Below are positions 42,401 through 55,142 of a DNA stretch of 64,000 nt, piece after piece. Every line of letters begins with the position of its first letter. Positions within the stretch are counted from its first letter, which is position 1. Source of the stretch: Deuterostichococcus epilithicus. Lineage: Eukaryota; Chlorophyta; Trebouxiophyceae; Prasiolales; Stichococcaceae. Location: the NCBI GenBank assembly GCA_033439295.1, contig JAVTLE010000013.1, forward strand, positions 2,294,001 through 2,358,000. Direction: 5' to 3'. The translations under genes were made by a program, and so were the position numbers. A model generated the notes under the pieces. The model was given only the letters and a program-made list of their open reading frames with translations, had not been told where the DNA came from and made no database searches.

Positions 42401-43759
42401 CCACTCGAGAACATCCACCTTGTCGGTGAGGTACTGCCCCGGCTCGCAGTATTCCGCCAGCCCAAAGTCGATGGCGCGCAGGCCACTGTGCTCGTTGGCA
42501 TTTAAGAACAGGAAGTTGTCGGGCTTCACATCGCGGATGATCACATTCCGCGAGTGGCACTGCGCCACCGTGCGAAGGATCTCCCGCACTATCCGCGCCG
42601 CCTCTGCAATGGTGACCAGTGACACGCCTCAGACCTGGCTCCCTCGTGCAATTTCACGCACTATCCGCTCCCCTCTGTGGGGAGCGCTGCGGGCACGCCT
42701 CAGGCCTGGCTGTGCACGGTTGCTTGCTCCAGTGCCTGCTTGCTGTGCATGCTGCATGGCGCCTAGTCCCAAGCGCGGCATGGCGTGACGCTCCAGGTTC
42801 AGGCGGCACCTCTTTCCGAGTAGAGGCCGGTGCGGATGCGGGAGAACAGCTCGCCGCCGGTCAGCAGCTCCATGACGATGCCAACGCATTTCTGCTCCTC
42901 GTAGCAGCCGTAGCAGTAGGCCACATTGAGTGATGGCCCCAAGTGCTGCAGGATGTCCACCTGCTCCCAGCGTCCACTCACTCAATCTTGATCATCACTG
43001 CAGCTCCTTGCAGTCAGATGGGAATGCTGATGAATGGATAGCCCACCCTTCCGAGCAGGCATGATGTTGCTATACTCGCCTCATGCTGCACTCTCCTCAC
43101 GAAGTTCGGTTCCAGGAGGCCATTTGGACCATACCGCTTCACCATGGTTTTGATCGCTACCCTGGTTAAGCAGTGAGATTGTGCATCAGCTGTGCGAGGG
43201 GTATGCGCCAGAAATTCGCATTGTCTGGCCACCTTGAGTGTATCCACTGCAGGCGCCCCCACCTTTCGCCTGTCTGCTTGTCCGTCGCCGCATGCACCAC
43301 GCCAAAGGACCCTGTGCAATGATCACATGTCAGCATACGATCTCACGTCAATAAACTCGCTGGCAAGGTCACGACAATGCACGTCTTCAGATGTTATTGT
43401 TTACCTTTACCCATCTGCTCGCCGAGCTCGTAGCGCTCGATGAGGTCTTTGCTATACCTGCGCCGTACATTCAGAGCGCAAATCAATGCTGAGTTGCGGC
43501 ATACAACTGAGATGCAGGTGCTGTTGTATAGGCCTGCAGCGACGCACCCAAACTCCTTGCAGGGCTTGATGACCTCAGCTGGCCTTGGCTGCTGCTCAAG
43601 GGCTGCCCAACATGCGAGGCGTGCGTTGCCGCGGCCAGTGCGGCAGTCACGCCTGCTCCATCTGCCGCATGCTGAGCGCTGAACACCGGCTGCTGGCGCC
43701 ATCATCACGTCCTGAGGCACCAATGATGTCAGCAGCGACATCCTGGCCTGCCATACCAT
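39485..43759 (-). CDS. CDPK: Calcium-dependent protein kinase (CDPK)
   Basis: Ser/Thr kinase fused to a calmodulin-like domain; plant, algal and alveolate calcium sensor (family knowledge). Exons: 43759-43405, 43311-43263, 43161-43080, 42960-42810, 42603-42419, 42192-42013, 41757-41609, 41254-41188, 40889-40734, 40433-40299, 40150-40034, 39771-39711, 39576-39485; about 592 aa. Kinase: GKGSFGVV loop, VAIKTM (Lys), IIRDVKPDNFLFL, DFGLAE, GTVIYIAPEVL, DLWSVGIIAYLLL. Junction: PLASSIVQRLQ, LKQVALRAVAHNF. EF-hands: DSDGSGTISHVE (1), a weak loop QGDFDYGDW (2), DVDGSGRLSTDA (3), DIDHDGSIGLKDF (4). The catalytic-loop motif reads RDVKPDN, not HRD. Intron 3 begins with GC (GAG|GCGAGT). N-terminal 95 residues are Ala/Arg/Ser/Cys-rich and could be a targeting peptide; the true start is less sure. 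Confidence 0.93.
40921..41013 (-). repeat. Decayed duplicate of CDPK exon 9 start (junction helix)
   Basis: About 125 bases upstream of exon 9 a second copy follows an acceptor-like CAG: ARMKQVALQAVAHKFA against GRLKQVALRAVAHNFA in the real exon. Compared with exon 9 it lacks 8 bases just after its start, so it would shift the frame if spliced in. Probably a dead tandem duplicate. Confidence 0.75.
42585..42711 (-). repeat. 72-bp spaced partial duplication at the CDPK exon 5 edge
   Basis: CGCACTATCCGC (42585, 42657) and CACGCCTCAGACCTGGCT or its one-base variant (about 42622, 42694) recur with the same 72-base spacing. The first pair member lies inside exon 5, the others in the intron before it. 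Confidence 0.6.
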
Positions 43760-44379
43760 GGCTACACCAAACTAGATGCTGCAACCAAAAGACAAAACTG
43801 TGATACTCTGGCGATGTCGATTGACGAGCGTGATGAAATCTGTTTAGTTTTTGCCACTGCATCTGTCACAGGTTGTCGCTGATGTACTGTTGAGCATGAC
43901 GCGACTGTCTGGCGCTGGCACAAGCAGCGAAGTCTCCAGCTGAAGACAGGTGCTACAAGCAGAAGACTAGTCGCAGACAGGTGGGAGCAGTTCGAGGTTG
44001 AGCCTGACGCAACAAATTGCCTTCGGTGTAGCACCGCTGTCATTGGCAGCTACGGGACAAAAGCGTAACTGGCTTGCCACCAGATCGCACAAGCTGTTGC
44101 TTACGGAACTGTCGTTCAAGGAAGGCAGCGCACGTCTTTGTAAGCCTAATGTTCGAGTCAATATGCTGAGCCGATTCTGGCAATCCGAGGCTGGTTTCGC
44201 AAGGTGAAGCACCCCGATCTGTTGTGGCCATTAGTTGACTTTACACCTGCCGGGCCCTTTACGCCAGTGCATCAGCCGACCGATTTAGGAGCCTTGCCAG
44301 CGCCAACCTCGCACGCGGTCGACCGCCCGGCAGCGCCACCGGAGTGCCCACAGGCGGTGGCGGGCAGCGGCGCGGCACC
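43760..44379. other. Divergent promoter region, CDPK / VPS45
   Basis: About 620 bases between two divergent start codons. Minor ORFs only; no recognised element. Confidence 0.45.
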
Positions 44380-47300
44380 ATGGACCTTACGGCGGTGCTG
44401 CGCAGCTACGTGGAGCGCATGCTGAAGGAGGTGGCCGGTATGAAGGTCCTGCTGCTGGACGTGGAGACCACCAAGGTGGTGTCCACCGTGTACAGCCAAT
44501 CGGAGATCCTGGAGCATGAGGTGTACCTGGTGGAGCGTCTCGATGCGGACCGCGGCGAGCAGCTTTTTCACATGAAGGTGCTGCTTCTCGGAGGTTACAA
44601 GTTTGCCGTCCTTTTCCATGGTGTGTATAGATGTGCCGCATTGAGGCATAAAGCAATGCTGCTGCCCGATAGACACCACACAACCCGCTCAGAATTGCCG
44701 TGTTGCAGGCGGTGTGCTTTCTGCGGCCAACGCGAGAGAACATTGCGCGGATACGGCGGGAGCTGCGCGACCCGCGCTACGGCTCGTATCATCTATGTGA
44801 GCGGCGGGTAGCTCCCATCGCATGGCTTCATCATGTAGCTGTGGGCGACGGCAATGCTTGATTGAGGCAATGACCCCCAACTTGCCATCGAGCAACACAG
44901 GGCCAAGGGTCCTTTTCTCGGCTGTGAAACCCATGCCGTAACGTCATAATTTCCCTTTTTTGTGCAGTCTTCACCAACCGGCTGGAGGACATGCGGCTAC
45001 AGGACCTGGCGGAGATGGATGTGCGGGAAGCAGTGCCGAGCGTGCAGGTGGGCTGCTGCGCACATGCTTGATGTGGCACCTGACGCATCAGCAACTGACG
45101 AACACCGCACTGCATTTGATGGCACACTGCATGCCCCCCGCGCGTGCGCGCCTGTACCGCACAGGCTTTGCCCTGAGCCTGCCCCCTTCCCCTGCTGCCG
45201 GAGGCTGGAGGCGGTGGAGACTGTGTCACAGACGCAATAGGCAGCTCTTTGGCGACACACAGCTCGTCTCGGGAAACAGCTCATCCTGCCACAACACTGC
45301 AGGAGTTCTTTGGGGACTTCATCGCGCTGGACAAGCACCACTTCGTCATCCCCATCGCGCGGCCGGCCTGCCTGCTGCAGCCCTTCGCCTGGGACTTTGC
45401 GTCGTCCTCGGATGCGGTGTCGCGCATGACGGAGGGCCTGGCCGCGCTGGCGCTTTCGCTGCGGCGCCGCTTCCAGATCAGGCGAGTTTGTCAGCGCTGT
45501 AAGCGTGACAGATGTGAGGCTTTTGCGAGGGGCTCGCCCTCGAGTCCGGGTCGTTTAAATCTCAGGCGTTTGCAGCAGCCGCGCCACCTACCTGCACCGC
45601 CATCGACAACCCAGGCGGACACCTCCATGGTTTGCTTGGTGCTTCGAAACATGGCGTTGGAGGTTCAAACACACTCAGGCACCAGACCAACCTGTGCTGA
45701 AGGCTGGCATCCATGCAATGTGCACCGACGCAATGGTGCTGACGGGACACAGGTACCAGCGTGGCAGTGAGGTGTGCGAGAAGCTAGCGCGCTCGCTCGA
45801 GCACCTCACGGGCGCCGAGGAGCGGGAGCTGTTTGACTTTGGGCGGCGCGCAGGTCAGAGTTTACAAGTGCCACCGTGGTACTGGCTCCCCTCCTGGACT
45901 GCTTTGACCAACAGGCACAAAATCGCCAAAGCTAGGCACAATGTTGGTCAGTATCATGCCTAGTTTCGCCAGTCTTGTGCCTGTCCGCTTGATGCAGCCT
46001 CTACCATCATTGCTGGATCGCGGCATGGCACCTTTGCCATGCGCTCTCACCGCCTACGCGCCTGCACTGCAGTCAGCCACACGTGACTGCACAGCATGTA
46101 ATCAGGTTGTGACCAAAACTGGAGTCTGAGCAGGCGAGGCGGCGCCGCTGGTGCTGCTGCTGGACCGGCGGGACGACCCCGTCACACCGCTGCTGCTGCA
46201 GTGGACCTTCCAGGCCATGGTCGCAGAGCTGCTGGGCATGGACACCAACCGCGTGGACCTGCAGAATGCGCCCGGGGTGGGTCGAACATCTACGATATTG
46301 CATTCTGTGCGCTACAGCCAGAGGTTCCGAGGTTTCGACTGGCTCTGGTGCTGCTTGTCGAGGCTCTGGCCTGCAGCTGAGCCCAACACTTGGCCTGGGG
46401 CGTCGAGGACACCACCGCTGGCAGGGTGCGGCGCGGCGCCGCGGCACCGCTTACAACCCTCGCGCAGATGTAGTGTCCACTCGGCACTGGACGGCAGTGC
46501 ACAGGCGGTCACGTGGTCAACACTGGGTGCATGTGTACATTGACCCTCGTGACCTGCTGGCCGTCCTGCCGTAGGTCAAGCGGGACTTCCAGGAGATCGT
46601 GCTGAGCGCCCGGCAGGACGACTTCTTCCGCAAGCACATGTATGCCAACTTCGGCGACGTCGGAGTTGCTGTCAAGGTGGGCGCGCCTCCCAGAGCCGCG
46701 GCGCCCCTCTACCCATATGTCAAGAGCTGCTCCAAGGGTGCAACAGCCTGTGTCCAGGAATGCGGCTGGTGCTGGCTGGTGGGGCATGCGGGCGCGTCCG
46801 ATGGTTCCCCCGAACGGCATGCTGGCTCATGTTTGAGTGGAAACCATCGATCCGGCATCAGCAAGATCTCTCGAAACCTTTAGGACTGCCGACCTGATGT
46901 CTGGTTTTCAACAGAGACCCATAGACATCGTTGAAATTAAAGAAAATGATACAATAAGCATTGAAATGATACAGGAGTTGGTGGACGAGTATCAAAAGCA
47001 GACCAACAGCAGCCGCAACATCAACACCATCGAGGACATGCAGAACTTCGTGGAGGGGTGGCAGGACTTTTCGGCCGCGCAGCGCAACGCCGGCAAGCAT
47101 GTGACGCTCATGAGCGAGCTCAGCTCAGCGGTGGAGGCGCGCAGCCTCATGCAAGTGTCCAGCGTGAGTTCATTGTTCACACCCTCAGGGCACTGTGTGC
47201 ATGTTGCCGCTTCCGGCAAGGCTACATGCGAATTTGCTTATCTGCGGCTCAAGGCACTGCGCACGTGACGTGGCTGCCACTCTGCTTTTCGCTCCATCAG

Positions 47301-48893
47301 CCTTGGCGGCACATCACGCTGCATACATGGTCTGGAAGATATTCGACTCGTTGAAACAGGTGGAGCAGGACCTGGTGTGCAGCAGTGGCAGCGCCAACAG
47401 CCTGCAGGCGGCGTATGAGGCTGTGGCGGACCTCATCAACGACGCCCGCCTGACCGACGACGATCGGTGTGTGTGTGTTGGCAATGACAGCAAGACTGAC
47501 GCCTGCAGCATCTGGAGCTGGGCGGCTAGATGCTTGTCGGCCGTTTTCGCCTTCGGCAATTGGTGAGAGGGCGTCGAGAGCTGCCACGCGGCGGATGGCA
47601 GTGCAGCATCATATTGGCTCGTGTTTTCAGTCTGCTGGTGTTTCAGTCTGCTGAACAGCGCACTTGGAATCGTCCGCAGGGTGCGCCTGGTGATGCTGTT
47701 TGCGCTGCGGTACGAGCGCGACGGGCGGCCGCAGATCAGCAGCCTCATACAGCGCTGCCAGGACTTCGGCATGAGCCTCGGGCAGCTGGGTGTCGTGCGC
47801 ACCATCCTGCTGCAGGCCGGCGCGGACAAGTGCGGCTCTGGGCCGCTGCCTGTCAGGCAGCTTCGATTTGCATCGTTCCCTCCTTCCTTCACAGCAGCAA
47901 CACCTCGCAAGCAGTGGGCGTTCATGAGACTGCGCTGAATGTACCTGATCGCGCGGACGGTCCATGCCTCTGAGGCATTTCCATGCACAAGGCTTGATCT
48001 TGTGCCGAACAGGGCAATGCGATGGCTAGTAGTGAGACCCCCGCACGGCTCGCAGGCGCGTGGGCGACCTGTTCTCTGACAAGACGGTGTCCAGCCGCCT
48101 GGTCAGCATGGCGCGCAAGAGCGTGAAGGGCGTGGAAAACGTGTACACGCAGCACAGCCCGCTGCTGGCCACGACGCTCGAGGCGGTCGCCCGCGGCCGC
48201 CTGCCGCACATGGACTACCCCTATGTGGGCGGCGCTGAGGCGTCGCCCACCGCCGCCAAGGTGGGGATGTCGGTTTTTGGACACCTGTGTGCAGTCTGGT
48301 CATGTTCCAGGCTAGTCAGCCTAGGAGTTCAAGGCAAGGTCGGGGCATCGGTCAGGGGTGACATGCCGTCATGCGTGTGGCAGCTGCGGGCTGCTGCTGG
48401 AGCAACGCAGCCCCTGGGCAGCAGACTCTTGATGGATGGCGGGTCGCTGCTGCCGCTGATGCTGCTACTTTGCTAGAGATGTTAATCTTGCCAACCGTCA
48501 TGCTGACATCCTCGCGTCTCGTCCACACTTCCTCCTCATTGTGACTTGCACACCACCGCACCAACGCTGTGGCCTGTGGCGTTGGACGGCGGATGTAAGA
48601 TGGCGGGCTCCTGTCGTTGCCGCTGCATCATGTCTGGTCGCCGTCCTCCTTGGCGATGACATGCATTGCACCGCTGTTCGCAGGCGCCGCGGCTGGTGGT
48701 GGCATTCATCGTGGGGGGGACCACCTACGAGGAGGCGCGCTGCGTGGCGGAGGCCAATGCGGCGGGGGAGCGGGGGCAGGGCTGGGCTGCCGGCACGCGG
48801 GTGCTGCTGGGCGGCACTGGCGTGCAGACCAGCGCCACCTTCATGCGCGACGTGCGGGAGATGATGAATAACGAGCGGCAGAGCACCAGATGA
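44380..48893 (+). CDS. VPS45: VPS45, Sec1/Munc18 family vesicle-fusion protein
   Basis: Binds syntaxin-type SNAREs for trans-Golgi to endosome/vacuole fusion (family knowledge). Exons: 44380-44577, 44709-44796, 44968-45047, 45303-45481, 45753-45853, 46134-46276, 46575-46676, 46975-47163, 47360-47466, 47680-47829, 48056-48260, 48684-48893; about 583 aa, near the usual length. Seen: [154 protein letters not shown] and [17 protein letters not shown] and the GG-x-TYEEAR motif are SM-family signatures; overall it matches VPS45 rather than SLY1. Intron 4 begins with GC (CAG|GCGAGT); the nearby GT gives the wrong frame. Confidence 0.95.
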
Positions 48894-49218
48894 ACACGGG
48901 TCCGATGGGTGCAGCTGTTGGATGAGTCGCATGTGGTTAGTGGGGAAATTTGGCTGGCATGTACCTATAACGGTCTGCAGCACACCGACCTGACCTGCCG
49001 AGTCACCTCGGTGTACATGTAAACGTTCGGTCAGACATTGAGATGGCCAGAACGTTTTGGAGCCTAGCGCGTGCCGTCATGGAGTGCCCAAGGTCACATC
49101 ACCCTTCTCAGCAATGCTCATTGTGACACCAGTCCACAGATCACAGAGCGCTACACCCGTCACTTATTACCGCCGCTAAGAATGCCAATGCTGCACTCAC
49201 CAGGCATGGATGCACTGT
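48894..49218. other. Convergent gap, VPS45 / GST
   Basis: About 325 bases, probably both 3' UTRs; nothing else seen. Confidence 0.5.
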
Positions 49219-50890
49219 TCACCTGGCGTGCGGGTGCAGCTCTGCCGCGCCATATGTGTCATAGTCAAAAAAGTCCAGGCTGCGGTGCCTCCTCAGCGCA
49301 GCCGATAGCAGCTCCCTTTCGGCTGACGGGCTGACCTTGTACGGCCGCTGGTGCATGGCGTCCAGCCATGCTCCAATGGCGCCGCCGTGTGCCGCGCGCA
49401 TGTCAAAGTCGCAGAACTCCTTCACTCCGACATCAAAACGCTCTGCGAACGGCAGGTATGCCAGGTCCACCTGTGGCCAGCATGTCTAGACGTTGTGATT
49501 GCAGAGGTCGGGCTGGATGGGTCACGGCCAGATGGCTACCAAGGCTTGTAGCATGGCAGCCCTGAAGTTTCTCATTCGCTCTCAGACCAGAGTATGGCTG
49601 CCTTCTGCGTGAGACGCGTAAAGTAGCTAGCGAGTAGGCCACCACCAGTGCATTGCCCACATTATGGTGACCGCAAGGCACCTACCAGGGAGACTGCGGC
49701 GCCAAGGAGGTAGGGCCCGCCGTGCCGCTGCAACAGCTCGGCGAGCGCCGCCAGCTGCGCCTTGAAGGCTGTCATCTGCGATTGCGTGTGGCCGCGCGAG
49801 ATGCCCCATGACCTGCCGCACCGACGACAGCTTGGCTTCAGACGCCATCCAGCAAATGATAGAACGTATCTCACTCGGTGCTTTCTCAGTCACAACCAGG
49901 TGCCTACCTGCCGGTGCGGCCAGCCAACAAGGACAAACCGGCACTGCTGAAGCCGCTGACGCCGCGCGTCAGCAGCTGCAGGGCCTCCTTCCGCTGTGCT
50001 GCATTCGCCGGCAGCAGCGCTGGCCCGTGAAAGTGTTCCTCCAACCACCTGCCAGGATCAACAATGTGTTTGGCATGTGCAATGTACTGAACAGGCAGAG
50101 AAGCGCTTTGCACATCCTTTTTAGTCCCGGGGCTGCTGTGTTCGCCAGTTGCTGCTGCCGCTGCTATAGCATGCTCACGGACGTGACCCTCCAGTGAGCC
50201 ACGGCAATTTGCACACTGGCGCAGTTTCAGAAAGGCCGCGAGGACGTGCAAAACCGTAGTTCGGGGGACGTGCAACGACCTAGTTGTGGAAAGAAGGCCA
50301 CCTGCATATGTCGAGGCTCTCTCGATGCAGACTGCCCTCTGGATACTCGACCAGCGGGACCAGGCCACTGAGCAAGGTGAACCACCGTGGCCTGTCTGCC
50401 AGGTCGATGTGCACCAGTCGGAAGTCGACTTGCTGCGTGTCAGGAAACCTATTGTTTGTTTGAGTGTCCGTGCTGCATATCTCACGTGTCAAAACCGTGA
50501 CCCATTCGAATGGCAGTGTCGAGCGGATGAAAGCAACAACAAGGCGTCTACCTTCTCCAGCAGCGTTAGGTGGACCCTCTGGGCGAAGGGGCACAGTGTG
50601 TGTGTATAGAACAGTAGCTGATCGCCTTGCTGCTGCGGCTTTTCAGAGAGGTCCTTCCCCTCGATCCAGGCTGACGGTGCCGCAGCCTGCGCCGCCGCTG
50701 GTGATGCACAGCAGCGGCCCAGCGTGCTTGCCTGACTACGCCGTGAGATGCGAACGCTGATTCTGAAGCCCTGTGAAGGCTCTGGCCGTCCTTTGACAGA
50801 TTGAGACCGTTGCTGAAGGGTACTAAGGCCTGCGGCTGCGGTGGGAGCAGTGGACATGCAAAGAGGAACCTGCGTGGCTGCTGCGATCAT
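49219..50890 (-). CDS. GSTL: Lambda-like glutathione S-transferase, probably organelle-targeted
   Basis: Cys-type GSTs of this group act as thioltransferases or reduce glutathione conjugates (family knowledge). Exons: 50890-50552, 50432-50302, 50048-49908, 49812-49686, 49470-49219; about 329 aa. About 85 residues precede the domain, Ser/Arg/Ala-rich, consistent with a transit peptide; ATG 50890 is chosen, with ATG 50857 in frame. Seen: LLFYTHTLCPFAQRV (active-site Cys), VHIDLADRPRWF, LVPLVEYPEGSLHRESLDIC, then the C-terminal helical domain with AELLQRHGGPYLLG and SLVDLAYLPFAERF. CPFAQRV plus DLADRP and VDLAYLPF resemble plant lambda GSTs; omega class is the alternative. All introns are GT-AG in phase. 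Confidence 0.88.
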
Positions 50891-51343
50891 GCCTTACGAA
50901 TGCGGGTATCACGATCATCCGTCTTGCAATTTTCTGGGCGCCATCACAATGGCCTGTGTCACGGCGCCATGCACGACGCGCCAGCTCGGCTCAGATTCTG
51001 CACTGCTATGGTCACGTGCAATGTTTGACGAGCAGGTGCAGCACTTGCAACACCATCCGCCAAATTGCAGGCCCCCGTGAAATCGTAATTCGTAGTGTAG
51101 CGAGACTGCTGCAGGCGGTGAGTTGACGGAATTTGCCTTGGAACGCGTCGGCACTGACTGCCTGGTATTCGATTGTGTAGAGGCATTCGTGAGGCGAAGC
51201 TGGCGTGTCGAGCGCGTTTGTTTCTCTGAGGCACAATACACATGACTGATTACGCCAGAGCGCGCCGCAGGAGTTTCGGGGTTGCTTCAGGCGCAGGGGT
51301 TAGCTGATGGGAGCTGAGTGAGAGGTGAGGAAGCTGCTCCGCA
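50891..51343. other. Divergent promoter region, GST / J-domain protein
   Basis: About 450 bases; no ORF or element recognised. Confidence 0.45.
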
Positions 51344-54300
51344 ATGTCTGGGAGCGAGCCCATTTCCAGACACGTTCCGTTACGTGACGAGCGTTCCATC
51401 GACGTGAACGACGTCTTCAGCCTGCGGAGGTGCGCCTAGTGTGCAGTGTCTACATATTGCCCTGTTGCCGCCGCGCCACTCACACAGTGCCGACCATGCG
51501 GTGATGCGTGCACCACCTCGTGCAGTATACAAAGAACTCCATCCGACTCCGTGCAACGCATCAGGAGTAATTGCCATTTGGACTTGTGCAGGCCAAAGGA
51601 TGCAAGAGCGGGGTTCGCATCGGGCGGCAAGTCCATTTTGAAAGGGGTGGCCGGCGGCGCCGCCGTCCTGATAGCAGCCCCGGCCGTCGGCGCGGTGCAA
51701 GAGGGCGGAATCGGCTTCGCGAAAGGGCTGGGCGCAGGTGCAGCACATGTATGTACACATGTAAGGCTGCTCTGGCTGCCCTGTCTCGTTGCAGGAATAC
51801 GAGGTTTGTCAGTGGCCAGGTGCGACAACAGCAGCTGCTGTATCTTGTTTCCCAGGTCTTGCCGGTGCGGTGCTGCTGCCGGTGGCCGGCGTGGCGTTTG
51901 GCGCCGCGCAGATCGTGCGCGGTGTCGCAAACACGCCCAATGCAATTCATCAGGTCAGTGCGACTTCTGTGTGCGAAGCTCTTCTCTGACATGTGTGGGC
52001 ATCAGAGAAGGAGGTTCTCGGGGTAAGAATAGCCTGAATTCGCGACTCTTCTTGAGAGGGCTCCCAATGCTCAAGCTCGGCAGCTCAACCAGCTCAGGTC
52101 GAATGCAGGCCAGCCAGGGCAAGCACTGGGACATGCACTCGAGGGAGTGGATTGACAACCCTGGCAGCGCCATCCTTGTTGACGATGAGGTAAGAGGTCT
52201 GGTTCACTGCGATGTTTGGAGTCACGGCTGTGAGGACGACTGCCAGCCAGATGGGCCCAGTTCCTGCTCACTTGCATGCGGCGCGTGTCGCCGTTGGACT
52301 CAGACCAGGATCATTCCTCATCTGCGGTGCTGAAACAAACGACTTCCTCTCAAACCCTGACACGAGCTCGAAGTGGTGTTCAACATCTAGTGCGTTTTGC
52401 TGCAGGTGACGCGGGCGGCGCGCACGAAGTGGGAGGGCGCGCAGCGCGCTGGCAGCCGCCTGGCGCCGGAGGATGACTACTATGCGCTGCTGGGGGTGAC
52501 GCGCGACGCCACCCCGGAGCACATAAAGAAGCAGGTCCGCTTGTGAGGTGCTGTGTGCATGCGGAACCGACGGGATATGGTCCAGCATGCGGGGTGCCCT
52601 GAGCACGCCGCAATGCTGCCCGGTCGGGTGTGCATGCGAGGCCGGCGCTGAGAGCCTTCCAGTGCCGCCCCCCACGCCGCAATGCCGCCGTGCTCGTTGA
52701 GGATGTCGCGCCTGCTTACAGCAGCAGTTGGTTGCTCGTTCTTGCAACGACCGCTGCTCAATCCCACAACAAACGCCCCGCCTGCGCAGTACTACCTGCT
52801 GGCGCGGCGGCTGCACCCGGATAAGAACCCGGACGACCCGCAGGCCAAGGAGCGCTTCCAGAAGCTCGGCGAGGCCTACCAGGTGGGGCGCAGCGCAGCG
52901 CAGTGAACCGAGTAGAAAACCACGAATATACCTGTATTTCCAAAAGTTTCGTCGGGTCGGCGTGATCACCAGTCGCATGCCTGTGCTGTGCCCCATGGCC
53001 CAGCAGCAGCCTCATGCGGCGTGCATCACCGTGGCGCAGTTTGGCACGGGCAGGCCTTCTCGGCGTCATGCAGAGCAGCGCGGCAGACGCCTGTCAGCGC
53101 GAAGCATCACTTGAGACAGCTGGCAGGGCTGACAGAGGGCTGATCCAGCCACCTGGCGTCCACTATGTCAGGTGCTGTGCAACCCGGAGCTGCGGCAAAA
53201 GTACGACGCGCACGGCACCGAGGGCCTGGACGCAAACCTCGTGGATGGCGCCTTGTTCTTCACCATGCTCTTCGGCAGCGACCGCTTTCAGCACCTCATC
53301 GGCGAGCTCATGATCGCGGCGGCGGCAAAGTCCGGTGGCGACCTCAACATCGCCGCCATGAAGCATCATCAGGCAAGAACGCACCCCTGCTGTTGCTGTG
53401 TTGACAGGCTGGCATGGTGCATCGTATGTGGAGCAGGCGGTGCAGTGGTAGACGAAGAGAAACGCGCATGCATTCTCACGCATCGTTACGAGGCCGCAGC
53501 ATCACCATGTGTGGTGTAGTGTGACATCTCGATCGCGAAGTGGACCTATCACATGTCCTGGACTCATGACACCATTATCTAAGCTGCGCATTTCCGGCTT
53601 GGCGCATCAAAAGGAGCGTGTGGAGGTGCTGGTCATCGTGTCGCTCATTTCATCACCGCCAGAACAGGTGTCACAGCTCACGGGCTCTCGTGGCCAAGTC
53701 GTGTCCCGCCCTGCTGCAGGAGGAGCGGGTGCAGGAGCTGGTCATCATGCTGACGGCGCTGCTGCGGCGGTGGGTGGAGGGCGACGAGGAGGGTTTCAAG
53801 GCGTGCCTCCCCCTGCTGTGCTTTCCACTCACAGAATACGTTAGACAACAGCTGCCGCGCAGCACGTCCTGAGCGTTGGGCCCGCCTCGTTCGAGATCTC
53901 GTCAGCCCGGACGAGACACCCCTGCGCAGCACTGTGCTGGCAAGGTGTTGGCGGCCTCACCTGCAGGGTGGGCGCCGGCGTTGTGCGGCCATCGCACGTC
54001 ACCTGAAGCTCGTTCGCCCCGCGCACAGGAAGCGATGCACGCAGAGGCGCACCTTCTGGTGGAGACTTCTTACGGCAGCCTGCTGGTGGGTGCTGCCACC
54101 CCGGCCAGCATGGCGATGCCTCCCGCGTCCTTGACACGTGTTGCTCGACCTGCTGCGTCCTCTGGCGCTGCACTGTGCATTGCTGTGTGTTCTGGTGCTG
54201 CGCTGTGCATCCTGCAGTCGGTGCTCAGCGCTGCGACCTGTGCACCCCTGCAGCTGGCGACCCTTGGGCGGACCTACGAGATGCAGGTGGGTGCTACACA

Positions 54301-55083
54301 TTGGCCCCCGTCACCTCGGCGCGACCGACATGAAACCGTCTTGGAGTCCTGTCTACTTTCATGCATGTCCCGAACCGTCAGAGGTGTGGTCAGACATCGA
54401 CGCGGGTCACACGTCCCCGCAGGCTGAAATCCACCTGGGCAACTTCTTCGAGAACGGGCTGGCCAGCCTGCGGCACAAGGGGCACATGGTCAAGAGCCAG
54501 GTGGAAATTCTGACTTCTCAGTGCATCTGGCACAGCCAGATTCAGTCCGTCCACTGCACATGCGCACTGCCGCTCGGACTGTTGCAAGGGTCCTCTCCTG
54601 TTTGCTCAGTCTGCGGCAGCGCTCTCGGGCAGCTGTCAGTCAGGAAGCTATGAGTGCTTCCAGATATCTCGGCCGCCCCATGGCCTGACTGTGATTCATG
54701 CTCTGCGGTCGTGCAGCTCAACATCGCGAAGTCGGCACTGAGGGTTCTCAACGTACAGCAGCAGATAGAGCAGCTAGAGAGGTGCGACGCTGCACCTACC
54801 AGCACCCTCCTGCTTCCTGCCGCGAGCTACACAATTGCGGACACGTTTCAACATCTCAGGCAGAGCTGCAGCTCACATTACGACATAGATCGCAAGGGCA
54901 CGGCGCTCGCCTGCTCACTCCGTTCCTGGGAGTACCGCAGGGACACGCAGCAACAGGAAGCAGTGGAAGCTGCGGCGCCCGGCGGGGACATTGCGTACAG
55001 CAGCGCCGCGGCCAATGACAGCGCCCCGGCACCCAGCACGACGACCAGCAGCCAACCAAGTGGCGACGCCGGCCCACCTCAGC

Positions 55084-55142
<59 letters not shown>

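Noticed and set aside
43014-43100. Unspliced continuation of the CDPK frame past the exon 3 end
   Set aside because: The GC donor after QHE joins in phase to VDILQHLG and restores the kinase motif; read-through loses it.
49812-49950. A 31-55 base intron in the GST gene to include a VVTEKAPSEI segment
   Set aside because: A GT donor at 49907 and acceptor before 49812 give the right phase directly, without implausibly short introns.
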